Positions 1-11,754 of a DNA stretch of 64,000 bases are shown in pieces; within the stretch, counting starts at the first letter, position 1, and each line of letters begins with the position of its first letter. The stretch spans positions 1,550,001-1,614,000 of the forward strand of contig JAKJHU010000107.1 in the NCBI GenBank assembly GCA_022316685.1. The letters run 5' to 3'. The notes under the pieces were generated by a model. It was not told where the DNA came from, made no database searches, and worked only from the letters and a program-made list of their open reading frames with translations. The position numbers were made by a program, and so were the translations under genes. Source of the stretch: Progne subis subis. Its lineage: Eukaryota; Chordata; Aves; Passeriformes; Hirundinidae.

Positions 1-81
1 CCGCCGCTCGGGCCTGAATAAACCATCTTTAAACCTGCTCAGCTGAGAGCCGACCTTTTATCTACCACCACAGTCACAACA
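1..81 (+). mobile_element. 3' end of an ERV LTR (R/U5 part), cut by the window edge
   Basis: This is the right-hand end of a retroviral LTR whose beginning lies outside the window. A polyadenylation signal AATAAA is at 17-22, followed by about 60 bp of U5-like sequence ending near 81 in ...gtcacaaca. The assignment rests on comparison with a second copy at 25405-25917. Both copies share 'gggcctgaataaac', then 'ctga(g)a(a)gccgag(a)gcc', a purine-poor stretch, and the same downstream leader. The segment is GC-rich against AT-rich surroundings, which also marks it as inserted DNA. The precise LTR/internal boundary is placed by analogy with the second copy and could be off by a few bases. Confidence 0.7.
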
Positions 82-222
82 CAATTTGGGCCAGCCGCCG
101 GTGAGAAGCCGAGTCCCGCAGGTAAAGGAAGCCTGCTTGCATACCGGGGACTGAAAACGCTTTGGCCGCTGTGCAGATCTGAGCCAGCCAGGGGCCCGCG
201 CCTGCCCGGCATGGAGGGGCAC
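82..222 (+). mobile_element. ERV 5' leader remnant
   Basis: GC-rich sequence continuing the LTR into what is, by comparison with 25918-26110, the untranslated leader just inside a provirus. It starts with 'atttgggccagcc', where a tRNA primer-binding site (TGG...) would sit, although I cannot match it to a particular tRNA. It then carries 'gagaagccgag' and a consensus 5' splice site, CAG|GTAAAG, at 119-127. Similarity to the other copy fades after about position 200, and ordinary AT-rich DNA resumes near 222-240. No gag reading frame is visible, so the rest of the provirus is missing here. Confidence 0.6.
119..127 (+). promoter_or_regulatory. Retained 5' splice site in ERV leader
   Basis: CAG|GTAAAG is a near-consensus vertebrate splice donor located about 40 bp downstream of the LTR end, where simple retroviruses keep their major donor. 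The same nine bases occur at the corresponding place in the copy at 25954-25962. Conservation in two diverged copies suggests it was functional in the parent element. Whether it is used now cannot be seen from sequence. Confidence 0.5.
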
Positions 223-240
223 AGCCACACTAGATGTTGC

Positions 241-2150
241 ATTATGTATTATATTCTTAAGTTAAAAATGGTGCTCATCTATTTTTGTAGTCTTTGTGTT
301 CAAACTTGCCAATATTTTAAATGGTTTGAGTGAGGAGAGAGAGCTTTTAAAATGTTTCAGTCATCTTTCTCACATGCTATATTTCCCTCAGAAGTTCTTT
401 TGATTGCATATGAAAACACAAATGGATAAATATCAGTATTTGTTATTATTTACTAAAAGGAAATTGAGCAAAAAACAAAAAATCAATTATATTGATTTCT
501 TTCCTTTATCTTACTAATTATTTACCTTTATAAAATAAGAGAATTTATCTGAACTTCAGAGGTGCTTTGCTAAATAGAATTTGCTATAGCTGTCCTCATA
601 ACTGATTGACTGATTGTGAAAAGAAACCTAATATAAATTTATGTTAGATGATTTAAGAAAAAATTACACCACAAGTGAAACCAAGAACTCTAAATTTCAT
701 TGAACAAGAAAGTCTCTGAAAGGAAGATGGCATATGAGGCACACCTCAAGGCTTTTTGATCATACAGTCAGGAAAATAAAATGTTTTAGTATGGGAAGGT
801 TAGTTTGGTAGTATGACAGATCATAAGATTCAAAGTTTTGGGAGGTTTTTACTTCAGAATAAACACAGAGCAAATCTACTACAAAATGCCTAAAAGTAAT
901 AAAAAGAGAATATTCATGTATCAATATTATTCCAGTTTTCATCAATATGAATGACTCAAAGAGCAATGCTGATACAGGGATATAAGGTGGTTTTGAATAC
1001 TAAAATGAGTACTAAAATAGTTTTTCTTATAATTTAGATAAAGTATTTTATCCCTAATCAGAGAAGTCAGATACTGCCACAATGATACTGTAGGAAGAAA
1101 AATTCTTAATTGTTTTAGTATTAAAAGTATTCTATTATGTTACTATTTTCGCTAGCAAGAGGTTGCTTTACTCAGCTCCATGTTATTTCAGTCTTAAATG
1201 TTGAAGACTTTAAAAGTTCATACAGATTTCTATGACTGTCTAGCAAAGCCAGGGTTTGGGATGTTTTTTTTTGCACAACATCACCACTGATTTGGAAGGA
1301 AATATTCAGGTGCCCAAGGGGACTATTTTCTTCATCTTATGACGCTCTAATAGTTGCATCCTCTGTATGGTACTCTGAAATACCTTATTGTTTCTGGACC
1401 AGAATGATTTTTGGAAATTGTTTGGATGACCTATTAGTGGATTCCTTTTTTTGGGACACTGTCATTGTTTCAGAATTTTTCATGACACTCATTTCTTTGG
1501 ATAATAGTGTTGGAGACAAGAATAAGACAGATTCTGTGTTCAATTGTTGAAAGACATTGTACCAGACAACAGATGGTGTGACAGCTCTCTGTCAGACTCT
1601 ATATTGCCAGCTGGACATTATAAGTATCCAATTCCACTTACTTCATTTTTACCAATTTCTTGAAATGTTTGGAATAATTGTCTTCCTTGATATCACCTTT
1701 GATAAGCTTTAACATGAACCTTGATTTAATTTATAATGTAGGAAAGTAATGATATACTGCTAGGGCTTTCGCTTTCCTAAGTATGCACCACAATGTCTTT
1801 CTTGATCCTCTGGAACTTTCACTATACAATAATTTCAACCAATACTATTTTCCTAGTTCAGAGAATCTAGCAGTTGGAAGATCTGGCAGTTTGTCCATTG
1901 CAAATGGAAATAAATGAAGACAATTTCTCTCTTGTTCTCTGTTTTTTGAGATGGCATAGTTGTGTGACTTCATAGGTCTTATTTCTGTATTGCAGCTTAT
2001 AAGGAGTCAGTGATATTCAAGCTACTTTTAAATAAGGAACAATTTGCCTTTGTAAATTTTTTAGGATTGTCTTGGTTTTATTTTTAGTACCCTTTTTTAC
2101 TATTCCTGATACTCTCCCCTTGAAAGTTTTTCTGTCTGTAGCTACCAAGA
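241..2150. other. AT-rich stretch without recognisable features
   Basis: No long open frame, no splice-framed coding segment and no repeat family that I recognise. Short T runs (for example 1264-1273) are the only low-complexity sequence. It could be intergenic or intronic. Confidence 0.6.
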
Positions 2151-2565
2151 AGAATCACAGAATAATTTAGCTTGTAAAAGATCCCTGACATCAAGTCCAA
2201 CTTTTGACTGATCACCTCCTTGGCAACTAGACCTTGGTACAAAGTGCCACATCCAGTTGTTTCTTGAGCACCTCTGTGGATGGCAACTCCATCACCTCCC
2301 TGGGCAATCTATTCCAGTGTTTAACAAAACTTTCCATGAGGAAATTCCTCCTGATATTTAACCTGAACCTCCATGGCTGCAGCTTGATACTACGTCTTCT
2401 TGCTCTCTCACTTGTTGCCTGGAAGCAGAGAATAACTCCCAGCTGGCTACAGCCTGCTTTCTCGTAGCTGTAGGAAGTGATCAGGTCTTCCCTGAGCCTC
2501 CTTCTCCCCAGGCTAAAGAACCCCAGATCCCTCAGCTGCTCCCCATGTGCTAAAAATTTTCTCAT
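2151..2565 (-). mobile_element. CR1 LINE fragment, 5'-truncated, 3' end intact
   Basis: The low-coordinate end has the CR1 terminal motif 'agaatcacagaata', which is the 3' end of an element lying on the minus strand. Read on the minus strand, 2565-2227 stays open for about 112 codons and encodes the C-terminal end of the CR1 ORF2 reverse-transcriptase protein. Recognisable pieces are LGFFSLGRRRLREDLI, RFRLNIRRNF and HWNRLPREVMELPS, followed by the usual LDVAL near the stop. The frame is still open across the whole piece, so this copy is relatively young or short enough to have escaped stops. It is typical of dead-on-arrival CR1 insertions, which keep only a few hundred bp of the 3' end. No promoter or full ORF is present. 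Confidence 0.9.
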
Positions 2566-4733
2566 CTTTCATCTCATTTTCCTGTTACATATTTTTAATT
2601 GGAAATTTGTATGATCCTTCAAGACAGAATTAGTTATATCTGATTATTTAAGTTACATGACTATTAAGGTTATAAAAACCCAAGAAGGCTTTCAAAGTAC
2701 CACATAACTTTTAGACATGTGATCTCAATGAAATTTTTAAAAGTAAAAAATGGTGGAAGTAAATATTGACTGAGCTGGTTTCTAATTTTTTAATTTTCAG
2801 ACTCTGTGACTTCGAAAGACAGTGGCAGTAGTAACATACAGTATGTCTTTTCCTTTTGTCTAAAACTGTTTACGTTGTATAAAAGTATTGTGTTAAAAAA
2901 AGAAGTGCCAGAATCACCTTCCATATTGAACTGTGCTGCCTGCCTATTTACAGAGTGAAAAATAGACAATTGACTCTAAGTACATCCATTCCATGACTAT
3001 TTCTTTTTACTTTCAGAGGCATACACATTTGACCTGTACCCTTTTCATCTGATCATACAGAAAGGACATTTCTGTGAACCACTCTGGCAAATGAAGCTGA
3101 CTTTAATCTTATCCTGGGTTTCTTTCCCTTTAATATCTTATCCTTGTGACAACCTTCTTCTGCTTCAGATAGCTTTTCAATTACAAAATACAGAAAATTC
3201 AGCCAAATAACTTAAATGAAAAAAATGCACTGTGGTCATTGGTACAGAGCAATGCTAGGTGGAAAAATATTGTCATTTTTTATATGTCTTGTACATCAAA
3301 ATATTGTGGAAATGTTTAATTACTATCATTTTAATTCACTTCTTTCCAAATAAAAATTATTGAGTTTCTGTATTGGTCTAAATCTATCTTGTTCTGATAG
3401 TAATTCTAGGTTTAATGAATCAACATGTTTTATTGTAAAAAATATGTGGTAAACAACTTCCACCCGTTTCTGCCTTTGGTTTATCTCATTATGTCTGTTG
3501 TCATATCTTTTTGTACTTTCTCCTAACCTGCATGTTCAGGACTTCTTTTTTTTTCCTCTGTCAAAAATTTGGAAGGTGGCTTTTCAGTATGTTTGTGCAA
3601 TACCTGCAATAATGGGTCTTACAATATTTAGATTAAAGTATTTCAGCAATAAAAAAAGGGTAGGTAAGTGCGAAGGTATGTGACATAAAATAACCTAAAA
3701 GAGATTTCAGAGCCTAAAACAATTCAACAAAACAAAAACAGTCATCATATTTGTTAGGTATAATCCTGAAAAAGGGCAATAAAATTTATCTTTCTTAACA
3801 GGATAGGATGACTGCTAGCCTGAAAAATGAGCTTAACAGTAAGATTGCTATCATCCATTTTAACTTGTTTTTCTCATAAGAATAGATCAGCTGAAATAAT
3901 CTGCTCACTGCTGCAGTCACCTTCTGCAGACACTTTTGTACATAATGCTAGATGTATAAAAAGATTCAGGTAGAATGTCTGTTTACACACTGAATTTTTA
4001 AGAAGCTGCTCTGTAGAAGTTGGATCAGATCTGAAGAACCTGTCTAGGTTTTGTAGATATTTGGAAAGGATATGTTCATTTAGGATTAGGACATGGGAAT
4101 GCACCGTTTATGAACAGATCCTGCTATTAAATCCTCCCCTCTAGGTTTATATAGCAAAGAGAAAAATAGAAAGATACTGATGGATGAGCGACTACATGTT
4201 TTTTAAATTCATTAATAAATATTTCAGAATATGACAAAACTATATTATTCTAGTTTAAAAAATACCTTACAAATCAGTCATTGCCAGCTGTGGGCAGTGA
4301 TTTGTGAAAATAATGGCTTGCAAAATAAAGAAAATTAACACACCTAAATCATTGGGCTAAGAAAGCAATTAGATGCTAGTTTTGTTTGTAATGTGCTTGC
4401 AGCAAAATGATTGCTAGTGATTTAGATAATTGTGGAATTTTTGGAAAGAGAAAAGGAATCATCAATGTTGCTGCTCTAGGGGTACTGTGAATGGCATTTT
4501 ATTTGGCCATAAGAAGGATTCCTGTTTCTGTGTCTCTGAAAATTCTTATGAGCATAGCAAAATTCTTACAAGTCATCTGTTTTTCTGAATTTTGGCCATT
4601 GTTCTCCACTTCTACTGCAATTCAATTTTAAACAGTTACTATATCAATAGTGACATCAAATTCATTATTTTAAATATGTTTGGATTATTCTGGGCTGATA
4701 ATGTTACCCTCAATCATAAGGTAATCAAAATTA

Positions 4734-4734
<1 letters not shown>

Positions 4735-4783
<49 letters not shown>
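4735..4783 (+). repeat. Poly-A homopolymer (A49)
   Basis: An uninterrupted run of 49 adenines. No retrotransposed gene copy is recognisable on its 5' side, and no target-site duplication is evident, so I call it a simple repeat rather than the tail of a processed pseudogene. Long uninterrupted homopolymers are polymorphic and assembly-sensitive, so the exact length is unreliable. Confidence 0.95.
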
Positions 4784-4787
<4 letters not shown>

Positions 4788-6568
4788 TTTTATGTGGGGA
4801 GAAAGGCCACAGCTCACACATAAATGGTTTTACCATATGAAGACTTCTTTTATATTGAAAGTTATATGTGTTATGTCATTATACATGATGGGTAGTGACA
4901 ATCTCATAACATATACTTTTGTGCTCTTGCTCAACTTCAAATTCCTGCCACATGCCTTACGTGAGATAATTACTTTCAAAAATGAACTTTTCATTCATAG
5001 TGTATGTGTCCTTTTCTCTGCACAGATGCCTTAATTCCTTTGTTATTTCCTTGGACATTTTTTACCTCAGTTGTCCTTTAGTTTATCCTTCTTTGCCTCA
5101 TTGCTGAGGTTAATTCTCCCAACTATTTTGTGTCTCACCATGTAAAAAAGAAAGGATAATACACAGGTGTCTTAGTACAGTACTTGTGTATTTGTTCACA
5201 TGAGTATGAGCATAGTTTTATTCTATCCTAAGCCTCTTGTTGACATTCAATGGAACAGACAAAATAATCCAAAAACAAACAAAAAAATTCTTAATATTAA
5301 CATCAGCCACACAACTTTGAACTGGTTTTGGAAGCCTCAGATCTCTTTCCCCCTTTTTCTATAGAAATCTAGAAAAGACCACATATTTGCATGATTAATC
5401 AAAAAATCAGGGATGAATTGACAGCTCAGAGTAATATTCAATGTTTTTATAAACTGGAGATTAATTCAAATTGTTCATTTAGAAAATGAACAATGCTTAG
5501 AAAGTCTAGGTGGCATTTGTATCATAAATAATAATTTTATCTATTCTGTCTCTTCTTGTGTCTAATTGTTTTTTATCACTGCAGATGTGTCCCATTGATA
5601 CATGCTGTCAGCCAAATGAAGGCAAAACAGGAGACAATGACAGAATGCATATTTTACAGTTGGAAGAGAGGCTACTGAAGTTATTGATCTACTTTTTTTT
5701 CTAAAAATCTATGTATGGATAATTATATTTAAAAGCTAAGGAGTACTGTGTTATAGCTAAGATTTAAAGGAAACAATTTATGTTTTATTTACACTTTTTT
5801 AAAAAAAATTGCTTAATTTTGTACACACATATTTTAAACTACAGGCTAGAATTTCTATTGCATTAGATTTTCACAGTTTTAGTCAAAACTTGGTTGATAC
5901 CAAGCAAAGCATAGCTAATTCCTTTTTTGGAAGTCAATTAGTATATCAAGAACACTGAAAATCCATTTTAGTTATCACTTAAATTATTTTTATGAAAGTA
6001 TTTTTTGTATTTGTGTTACTTTTTTTGTAGCATAATATGACACAGATATGATTTCAAAAACTCTACAAAGTTAAAAGTAAGTCATAATGTGAGAATATCT
6101 GGAAGGTTGACATAGCTTTACTGATGACATAAAGGTACAGCATAATTTCATTCAAATAACTCTAAATTATGATGTAAAATAGCTCCCTCCCCCAAGGAAT
6201 ACTTCTGCTTTGTCTAACTCACCAACTGCAGCCCACACACACTGTTACTGTATTTCTAGTGTAAGCCTAGCTTGAGAGCTTCCGTAATGACCCATTTCTG
6301 TGGGAGATTTGCTTATGATGAAATTATGTAAAAACTGAGAAATCGGTTATGTGACATGAATTCCAAACTGAAGGTGACTTAAATGTCCAGTTTAACTGAT
6401 TTAAATAAGATATCTAAACCTCAAAAATTTTGAAAGCACCTAGCATATTTTCCACCTTCATCTTGTAGAACAGTGGACTAGAAAAGATTTTTAGTAAAAC
6501 AGAAGTAACTGTGTTTTCTGGGGTGTTTTTGTATTTAAGAAATTATGTCTAGATTAAATACATTTGCC

Positions 6569-6587
6569 TTTTTTTTTTTTTTTTTTT
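6569..6587 (+). repeat. Poly-T homopolymer (T19)
   Basis: Uninterrupted run of about 19 thymines with no retrogene signature around it. Confidence 0.9.
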
Positions 6588-7194
6588 AATCTACTTGAGC
6601 AAAACTGCATGAGTATTTTTAAAGAGACTAAATTAAAATGCTCCATTCTTGAAATAGAATTCAATAGAAATAGAAAAATTCACCTATTTTACAATAATAA
6701 AGTGAAATATGCTAATCCAGGTTTTAGTTCAATAGTAATGGTACCAATTCAGTGATAGCATCTAAAGAAGTAATGAGTGTTAATCAAAGAAAATGATAGA
6801 GGAATTCTTAAATCCTTTTTAAAAGGATTTTAAGTGATTCTTAAAACAATGCAGTGCCTTTCAGAAATTAAATTGCTCAAAGTCATAACTCAAGGTTTTA
6901 CAATCCATTGCACTCTGACTATTTCTTCTTGATGGAGTCTGAGTTTCACTGAATTTCAGTTTGATTCCTCTCTTCTACTAAATTGTCAACATTTTCCCAA
7001 AAGTTATAATTCTGCCTCATGTACAATAGAGTATCTACTGTTAGGAAAGAGAGCAAGATCACAATAAACCAAGGTACTGAAGAGGTTCAATCATTCATAT
7101 TGAATCATAGAATATTACTTGCTTTGGTGGATTTGGATTATCTGGAGGAATATATGTTTATCCACAGACATGAAAAATGTGCCATGACAAGCAG

Positions 7195-7478
7195 GTACTA
7201 GTGGGCAAAGTCCCTGTGTCATGGGGAGCAATGGTCAAAATGTAAATATGGGGAGGCCTGGCAGATTGATTACGCCTCACTGTTACAAACCAGCAAACCC
7301 TCAAACACAAGCGCTATTTCCTTAAAATGGTGGAAGCAACCACTGATGATTGTTGTACCCTCAGCCAGTTGTACCCTCTGCCTCATGTCCATGTCTATGT
7401 CCATGTCTATGGCCATGCCTAGTTAGAAGGTATAAGGTCTGGGCATGATATAAATAGTAAAATATAAGGGGTGGTTAA
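7195..7478 (+). mobile_element. ERVL pol fragment: integrase-core scrap plus polypurine tract
   Basis: Two short in-frame pieces match the integrase catalytic-core region of ERVL-type proviruses: QIDY at 7262-7273 and MVEATT at 7327-7344. They lie in different reading frames, so at least one net frameshift separates them. After 7345 the similarity is lost, a 12-bp motif is duplicated (7385-7408), and the sequence then runs into 'aaggggtgg' (7466-7474). That is a good polypurine tract placed just before an LTR-like start. Most of the 3' part of pol is therefore deleted, leaving integrase nearly touching the 3' LTR. This is a dead, heavily rearranged relic. Family assignment is from memory of ERVL motifs and needs an alignment. 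Confidence 0.6.
7385..7408 (+). repeat. 12-bp exact tandem duplication
   Basis: The 12-mer atgtccatgtct occurs twice back to back inside the ERVL relic. A partial third unit with substitutions ('atggccatgcct') follows. Confidence 0.85.
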
Positions 7479-7560
7479 TGTCCTGGTTGCAGGAAGTGGC
7501 AGAGCTTAGTTTATCTCAGTTTAATTAATAGTTGGTGCTAAACCCCCACAAATATTTACA
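7479..7560 (+). mobile_element. Start of an ERVL-type 3' LTR (truncated)
   Basis: Immediately after the polypurine tract the sequence begins TGTCCTGGTTGCAGG, close to the opening bases of a common songbird ERVL LTR (TGTCCTGGTT...). Similarity becomes unclear after a few tens of bases, and no polyadenylation signal or LTR end is visible before AT-rich DNA resumes. The LTR is truncated or badly decayed. The end coordinate is approximate. Confidence 0.5.
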
Positions 7561-9139
7561 AAGTTAAATTTCATCTAACAACAGTAATTTTAGTACATTG
7601 TTATTTCATACAAATTGTCAAAATCATATTGGCTGCAGTATGTAATTCTTCTTTTCCACCTTTAATGACAGATAGAAGTAAGAAATAAGGGAAAATAAAG
7701 TTAATTTTTTGAAACAAATATTTTTAATAGCTTTTCCTACATACTGGTGGGTCAGTTTTTCTTCAAAGTAGTTTTCCATTTTATACCTTGAATATTTTCT
7801 GTAAAAACCTGATGCTCCTCCTTCACAACAAGTTCCACTGAGTCTCAAGACTTTCAGCATCTTGTTCAGTACAAGGTAAAAGCTGCAGCAGCATCTAGTG
7901 TAGCTGCTGCATGTGAGAGATAAAGAGATTATCTGAAAAAATGTAAGACCAGCTTAACTGATTGTTGGGTGTCATCCCATAACTGTTTTGCTTCCCATTC
8001 TCCATCCCAAATGAGAACATATAAAGCTAATGGAAATATAAAAGTAGCTGAAAGATAAAGGAGAAGTATGTTGAAAGTTTTAAGTGAATCTAATGCAAAT
8101 GATGAAGCATGCTTTTGTCAAACAAAATGCTGAAGAAAATGTATGTATCTCTAGTATCTCTGTGAGGATGAAGGCTTTGTTCTCATACTAAAGAAAGCTT
8201 ATTCTTTTGAACTTAATATATTCTTCCTATTGAAATGACTTACTTTTGCAAACAGATTAATATTTCCCTAGTATATAGGAATATAGATTGATAAAGAACT
8301 TGTATAAAAAATGCATTTTTCCTCTGAAAATATTTAATATGGGCTGTAAAGAACATTCAGTCTTATTTATCCCAAATCAAAATGAAATTGATTGTCTTAT
8401 ATTTATATTGTCTCAATATTTATAGGGAATAACATGCCATTTAACTTTTTCAGGCTTTGAGGGATTGTGTTTGTTTTCTTTTGAACATGCAATATTAGAA
8501 ATACACTTGCTTATTTTCTGGACATTCACCTATTAATTTTTTCAGTCACCTGTTAATCTTTTCAGTAAAATGGTCACTTCACTCTTTTCTTCAGATGTTT
8601 TAGACTTGAAGGGTGTTAGAAGTCTCAGCCAAAAGGACTTAATTATTTGTTAACTGGTTAATGCAGCATTTAACTTCTGGATGTCTCAACCCTAAAGCAG
8701 AATTCAGATTCATATGGCAGAAGTTGTATTCATCGTAGTGTGTGAGTAGAGTGAGTATTTAGCTCTTCTAGCCATCAGAGCAGAAAACTATGAAGAACTA
8801 AACACCGGGATCCCTAAAGTAGAAGTCTGCCTGAAATTGCAAGCCCCATTAAGTTTAGGTACGCAATTCTCATCTAGATGAAATTATCTGGCCAGCCTGA
8901 GATGAATGTCCAGAAATTATCTTAGAGCAGATGGGTCTATCTCCTATTTCAAACAGAGGAGAAAGATCTCTCAGCCTTTGTAATGTGTTCAGTGACAGTG
9001 GTTGCAGTGAGAACATACTGTCTTTGACTCCTACATTAATAATTTTAGTATGTGGAAACATGAGCAAAATTTTTTCATCTTCAGCTTAGTAGGTATAAAT
9101 GTAGAGCAAATCTCTCATACTTCCAGATATGAAGATGAT
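7561..9139. other. AT-rich stretch, nothing recognised
   Basis: No gene, no known repeat. The only structured element is the short tandem duplication at 8526-8565. An open frame of about 78 codons on the minus strand (7624-7860) shows no protein-like features. Confidence 0.55.
8526..8565 (+). repeat. 20-bp tandem duplication, two units
   Basis: The units at 8526-8545 and 8546-8565 follow the pattern tcacctRttaatYttttcag and differ at two positions. This is a simple local duplication. Confidence 0.85.
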
Positions 9140-9505
9140 TAAGGATTTGAAACACATGGGAATGGGCTGAGAGAGCCGGACTTGTTTATACTGGAAAACA
9201 GAAGTCTGGGAGAACCTTTTCAATGTATTTAAATACCTCATGGGTGTAAAGTAGTAAAGAGACTACAGTAAATTGTTTAAAATTCCAATTAAAAATAGGA
9301 AAAAAAAAATACTGCTAGGGCGGTAAAGCACTGAAACAGATTGTTCAGGAAGGTTATGTAGTCTCCATTTTGAAGGTGTTCAAAAGCCATCTGGATTTGG
9401 TGTTGAGTGACTGGCTCTACATGGTCCTGCTTGAGCAGGCCAGTTGGGCAAAATGACCTACACTGGTGCCTACCTTAGCGATTCTGTGAGTCTGTAACTG
9501 TAATT
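9140..9505 (+). mobile_element. CR1 LINE fragment (3' portion), degraded
   Basis: The sequence follows the CR1 3' coding region on the plus strand: a 'gaacctttt..atttaaatacctcatggg' segment, then after an A10 run the 'gcactgaaacagattgttcaggaaggt' segment. Next comes the 'ttcaaaagccatctggatttggtgttg' segment, and finally 'ctgcttgagcaggccagttgggcaaaatgacct...'. It ends in a decayed 3' terminus, 'gattctgtgagtctg', near 9495. The reading frame is broken, indicating an old copy. The 5' boundary is approximate. Confidence 0.85.
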
Positions 9506-10483
9506 AAATGGAACACCGAGCTCATTAAACACTCTCACTTTGGGCTTCGTCTGGAGTATTGGTGCTTACTTTGCTGTAAGGAAATAATAGCATGTTCTTT
9601 TAGCATGCCAAGCTTGCAAAGCTACACTGATTAAAAATTATTAATTGAAGAAGGAAAATATAAATTGACTCCAAATCAGACTATTCCCAGGACAGTGAGT
9701 ACCCACAATAAAAGCTTATGATTTCTTAAGCAAATAGCTAATATTTCATCTAAATGCTGGTTTGATGTCCGGTCCAAAGCAGAAAGATCAGAGTCTTGTA
9801 CATTTGCAAAATATCATGTTCTGATCATATTGAGCAGTCTTGGCATTTGGGAAACAGAAAAATGTATGACTGGAAAAATCTGTCAGAATGAGTACCATTC
9901 TTTTGTTGTCTGTGGACAGAACTAAAGTTTGAGCTTTCATCTGAAATGAGAAACTTGTTTAGATCTATGAATTTTTAATTATCATTTCAATCAGACTTAC
10001 CTGAAAAATTGCAAATGTTTGGATATTTTTCATCCTAATGCTGCATATTTTTATTAAATACAAGACATAGCAGTTTTACACACTCATTAATTGTATATAA
10101 ATTTTTGTCAGAAAAATAACTGTATGTTTTTTGTTATTTCTCTCACTGTTATTTGGTTTGCATATGTAAGTCTTGTGTAATCTTTTTTCCCTAAGGAAAG
10201 AATAGCTCAGAGTTATCATCATAGTTCATCCAACATGTTGAGTTTCTTTCCATATTTATTATCTGGTGTCAGATAGCCTAATTTGTTATTTCTGTTCTAT
10301 AGGAATCAAAATAATATCTAACTTGTGGTACATATCCCACCAATAAAATCATTAGAAAAAATAACACCTAATCAAGGATTTGTTAATATTTTCATTATAA
10401 TACTTGGATTTTGTGTGTGTGTGTGTTTTAATGAAATTTCTAAAGCACTGATTTGCTTTTACTAATAGATTGTATTATTACTT
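9506..10483. other. AT-rich stretch, nothing recognised
   Basis: No gene or repeat seen, apart from a short (TG)n run at about 10411-10426. Confidence 0.55.
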
Positions 10484-11160
10484 AGATTCACAGAATTGTT
10501 GAGTTTGGAATGGATGTCTGGAGATTGTTTAGTCCAAACCCACTGTTCAGATGAAGGTCTGCTCAGGTCTGTATCTGTTTGGGTTTTGAATATATATGGG
10601 GATTGAGATTTTACAACCTCTCCAAACAACCTCTTCCAAAATTTTATGTGCTCACAGTAAAAACAGTGCTCTCCTATGTTCAGGAGCCATTTGCTTTGTT
10701 TCAAAATTTGACCATTTCCTCTTTCTCTGTAGTGGACTCACTGGGAAAATGCTGGGTCCATCTTCTTTGCCTCCTTCCATTAGTAAGATCTTCCTGTGTT
10801 TTCTCTTCTCTAGGCTAAACATTCCCAGCACTCCTAGCCTCTCCTCATATCACAGATTGTGCCGTTCCTTAATCATGGCCCTTTGCTGAGCTTACTCTAG
10901 TAAATCTGTGTCTCACTTTCTTGGGAAGTCCAGGTCTGGACCCAGTATTCCAAATGTGTCTCGCTGAGGCTCAGTAGTGGTGAAGGGTCACCGTCTTCAA
11001 ACTGCTGACAGTGCTCTACCTAATGCATCCAAGATGCTTTTGTCCTCTGCCACACCACACAGCTGGCTTATGCTCAGCCTGTGGTCTGCTCGAATACCCA
11101 GGGCCTTTTTGTTCTATTTGTGTTAGGAACACTACTGAACAGCCCTGCTACTGAATATTT
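10484..11160 (-). mobile_element. CR1 LINE fragment, longer copy
   Basis: The CR1 3' terminus is at the low end ('gattcacagaattgttgagtttggaatgg'), so the element is on the minus strand. Moving right, the usual CR1 landmarks follow in reverse complement: the 'tagtccaaacccactgttcag' segment, the 'cctctccaaacaacctcttcc' segment and 'tctctaggctaaacattcccag'. After these come 'ctcctcatatcacagattgtg' and the 'ggtctggacccagtattcc' segment further 5' in ORF2. Similarity fades near 11110-11160. Multiple indels break ORF2. The sequence differs from the copy at 2151, suggesting a different CR1 subfamily. Confidence 0.85.
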
Positions 11161-11754
11161 TTGTCATGTCTGAAGTCTTCTGCATCTCTGTGTTCTGATA
11201 TTTTTACAGGAATTCTGAACTTTTCTCTAGAAACTGAATGTTACAACTAGGACTTCCCAAAAAAGTCACTTCTATGTTAAACTAACAATTTACTGGTTTG
11301 AGGATGCTATTATCATCAGAGATGGGGATTTTTGACAAATACATTTTTCAAGATCGTATAGATTTGTTAGCAAGCAAATTTACTGTTCTAGTTTTCCTGT
11401 ATGTTTAATACCTTCAATGAGTTTCTCATCCACTAGTCTTCCTTTGAATACATTTGAAGTTTTATCATCCACAGTATGCTATGAGTGCATAGCATAAGAA
11501 TAGCTAGAAGCTGTATGAGTCACTTGTCTTTTTGGTTGCTTTTGTTTTGAATCTGCCATATGTCACTCAAGATATCTTTTTAAACTGATGAGACAGCAAA
11601 TGATTCAGTTTATATTTTACAGATATTTCTCACTGTCTTCTAAAGCCCCAGTCATGACTTGTTTAGTCTTAAGCATCCTAGATTATTACTCAGCCTTTCC
11701 CTGGAATGGAATATAAAACACAGTATGCAATATAAAGACATATAATAGTATGAG
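11161..11754. other. Unassigned AT-rich stretch
   Basis: No recognisable gene or repeat between two CR1 pieces. It might be decayed CR1 ORF2, but I cannot support that by eye. Confidence 0.5.

Larger units (their letters stand above)
2566..7194. other. AT-rich stretch with long homopolymers
   Basis: No gene or recognisable transposon. It contains the A49 run at 4735-4783 and a T19 run at 6569-6587. Open frames here are under 90 codons, and several of them simply read through the poly-A tract as poly-lysine. A small imperfect palindrome built on 'aaatccttttt/aaaaggattt' lies near 6810-6832. Confidence 0.6.

Noticed and set aside
4592..4840. Poly-lysine-containing frame
   Set aside because: Translation of the A49 homopolymer.
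7105..7150. 'gaatcatagaat' resembling a CR1 3' terminus
   Set aside because: The following sequence does not continue into the CR1 3' region, so the short match is not sufficient.
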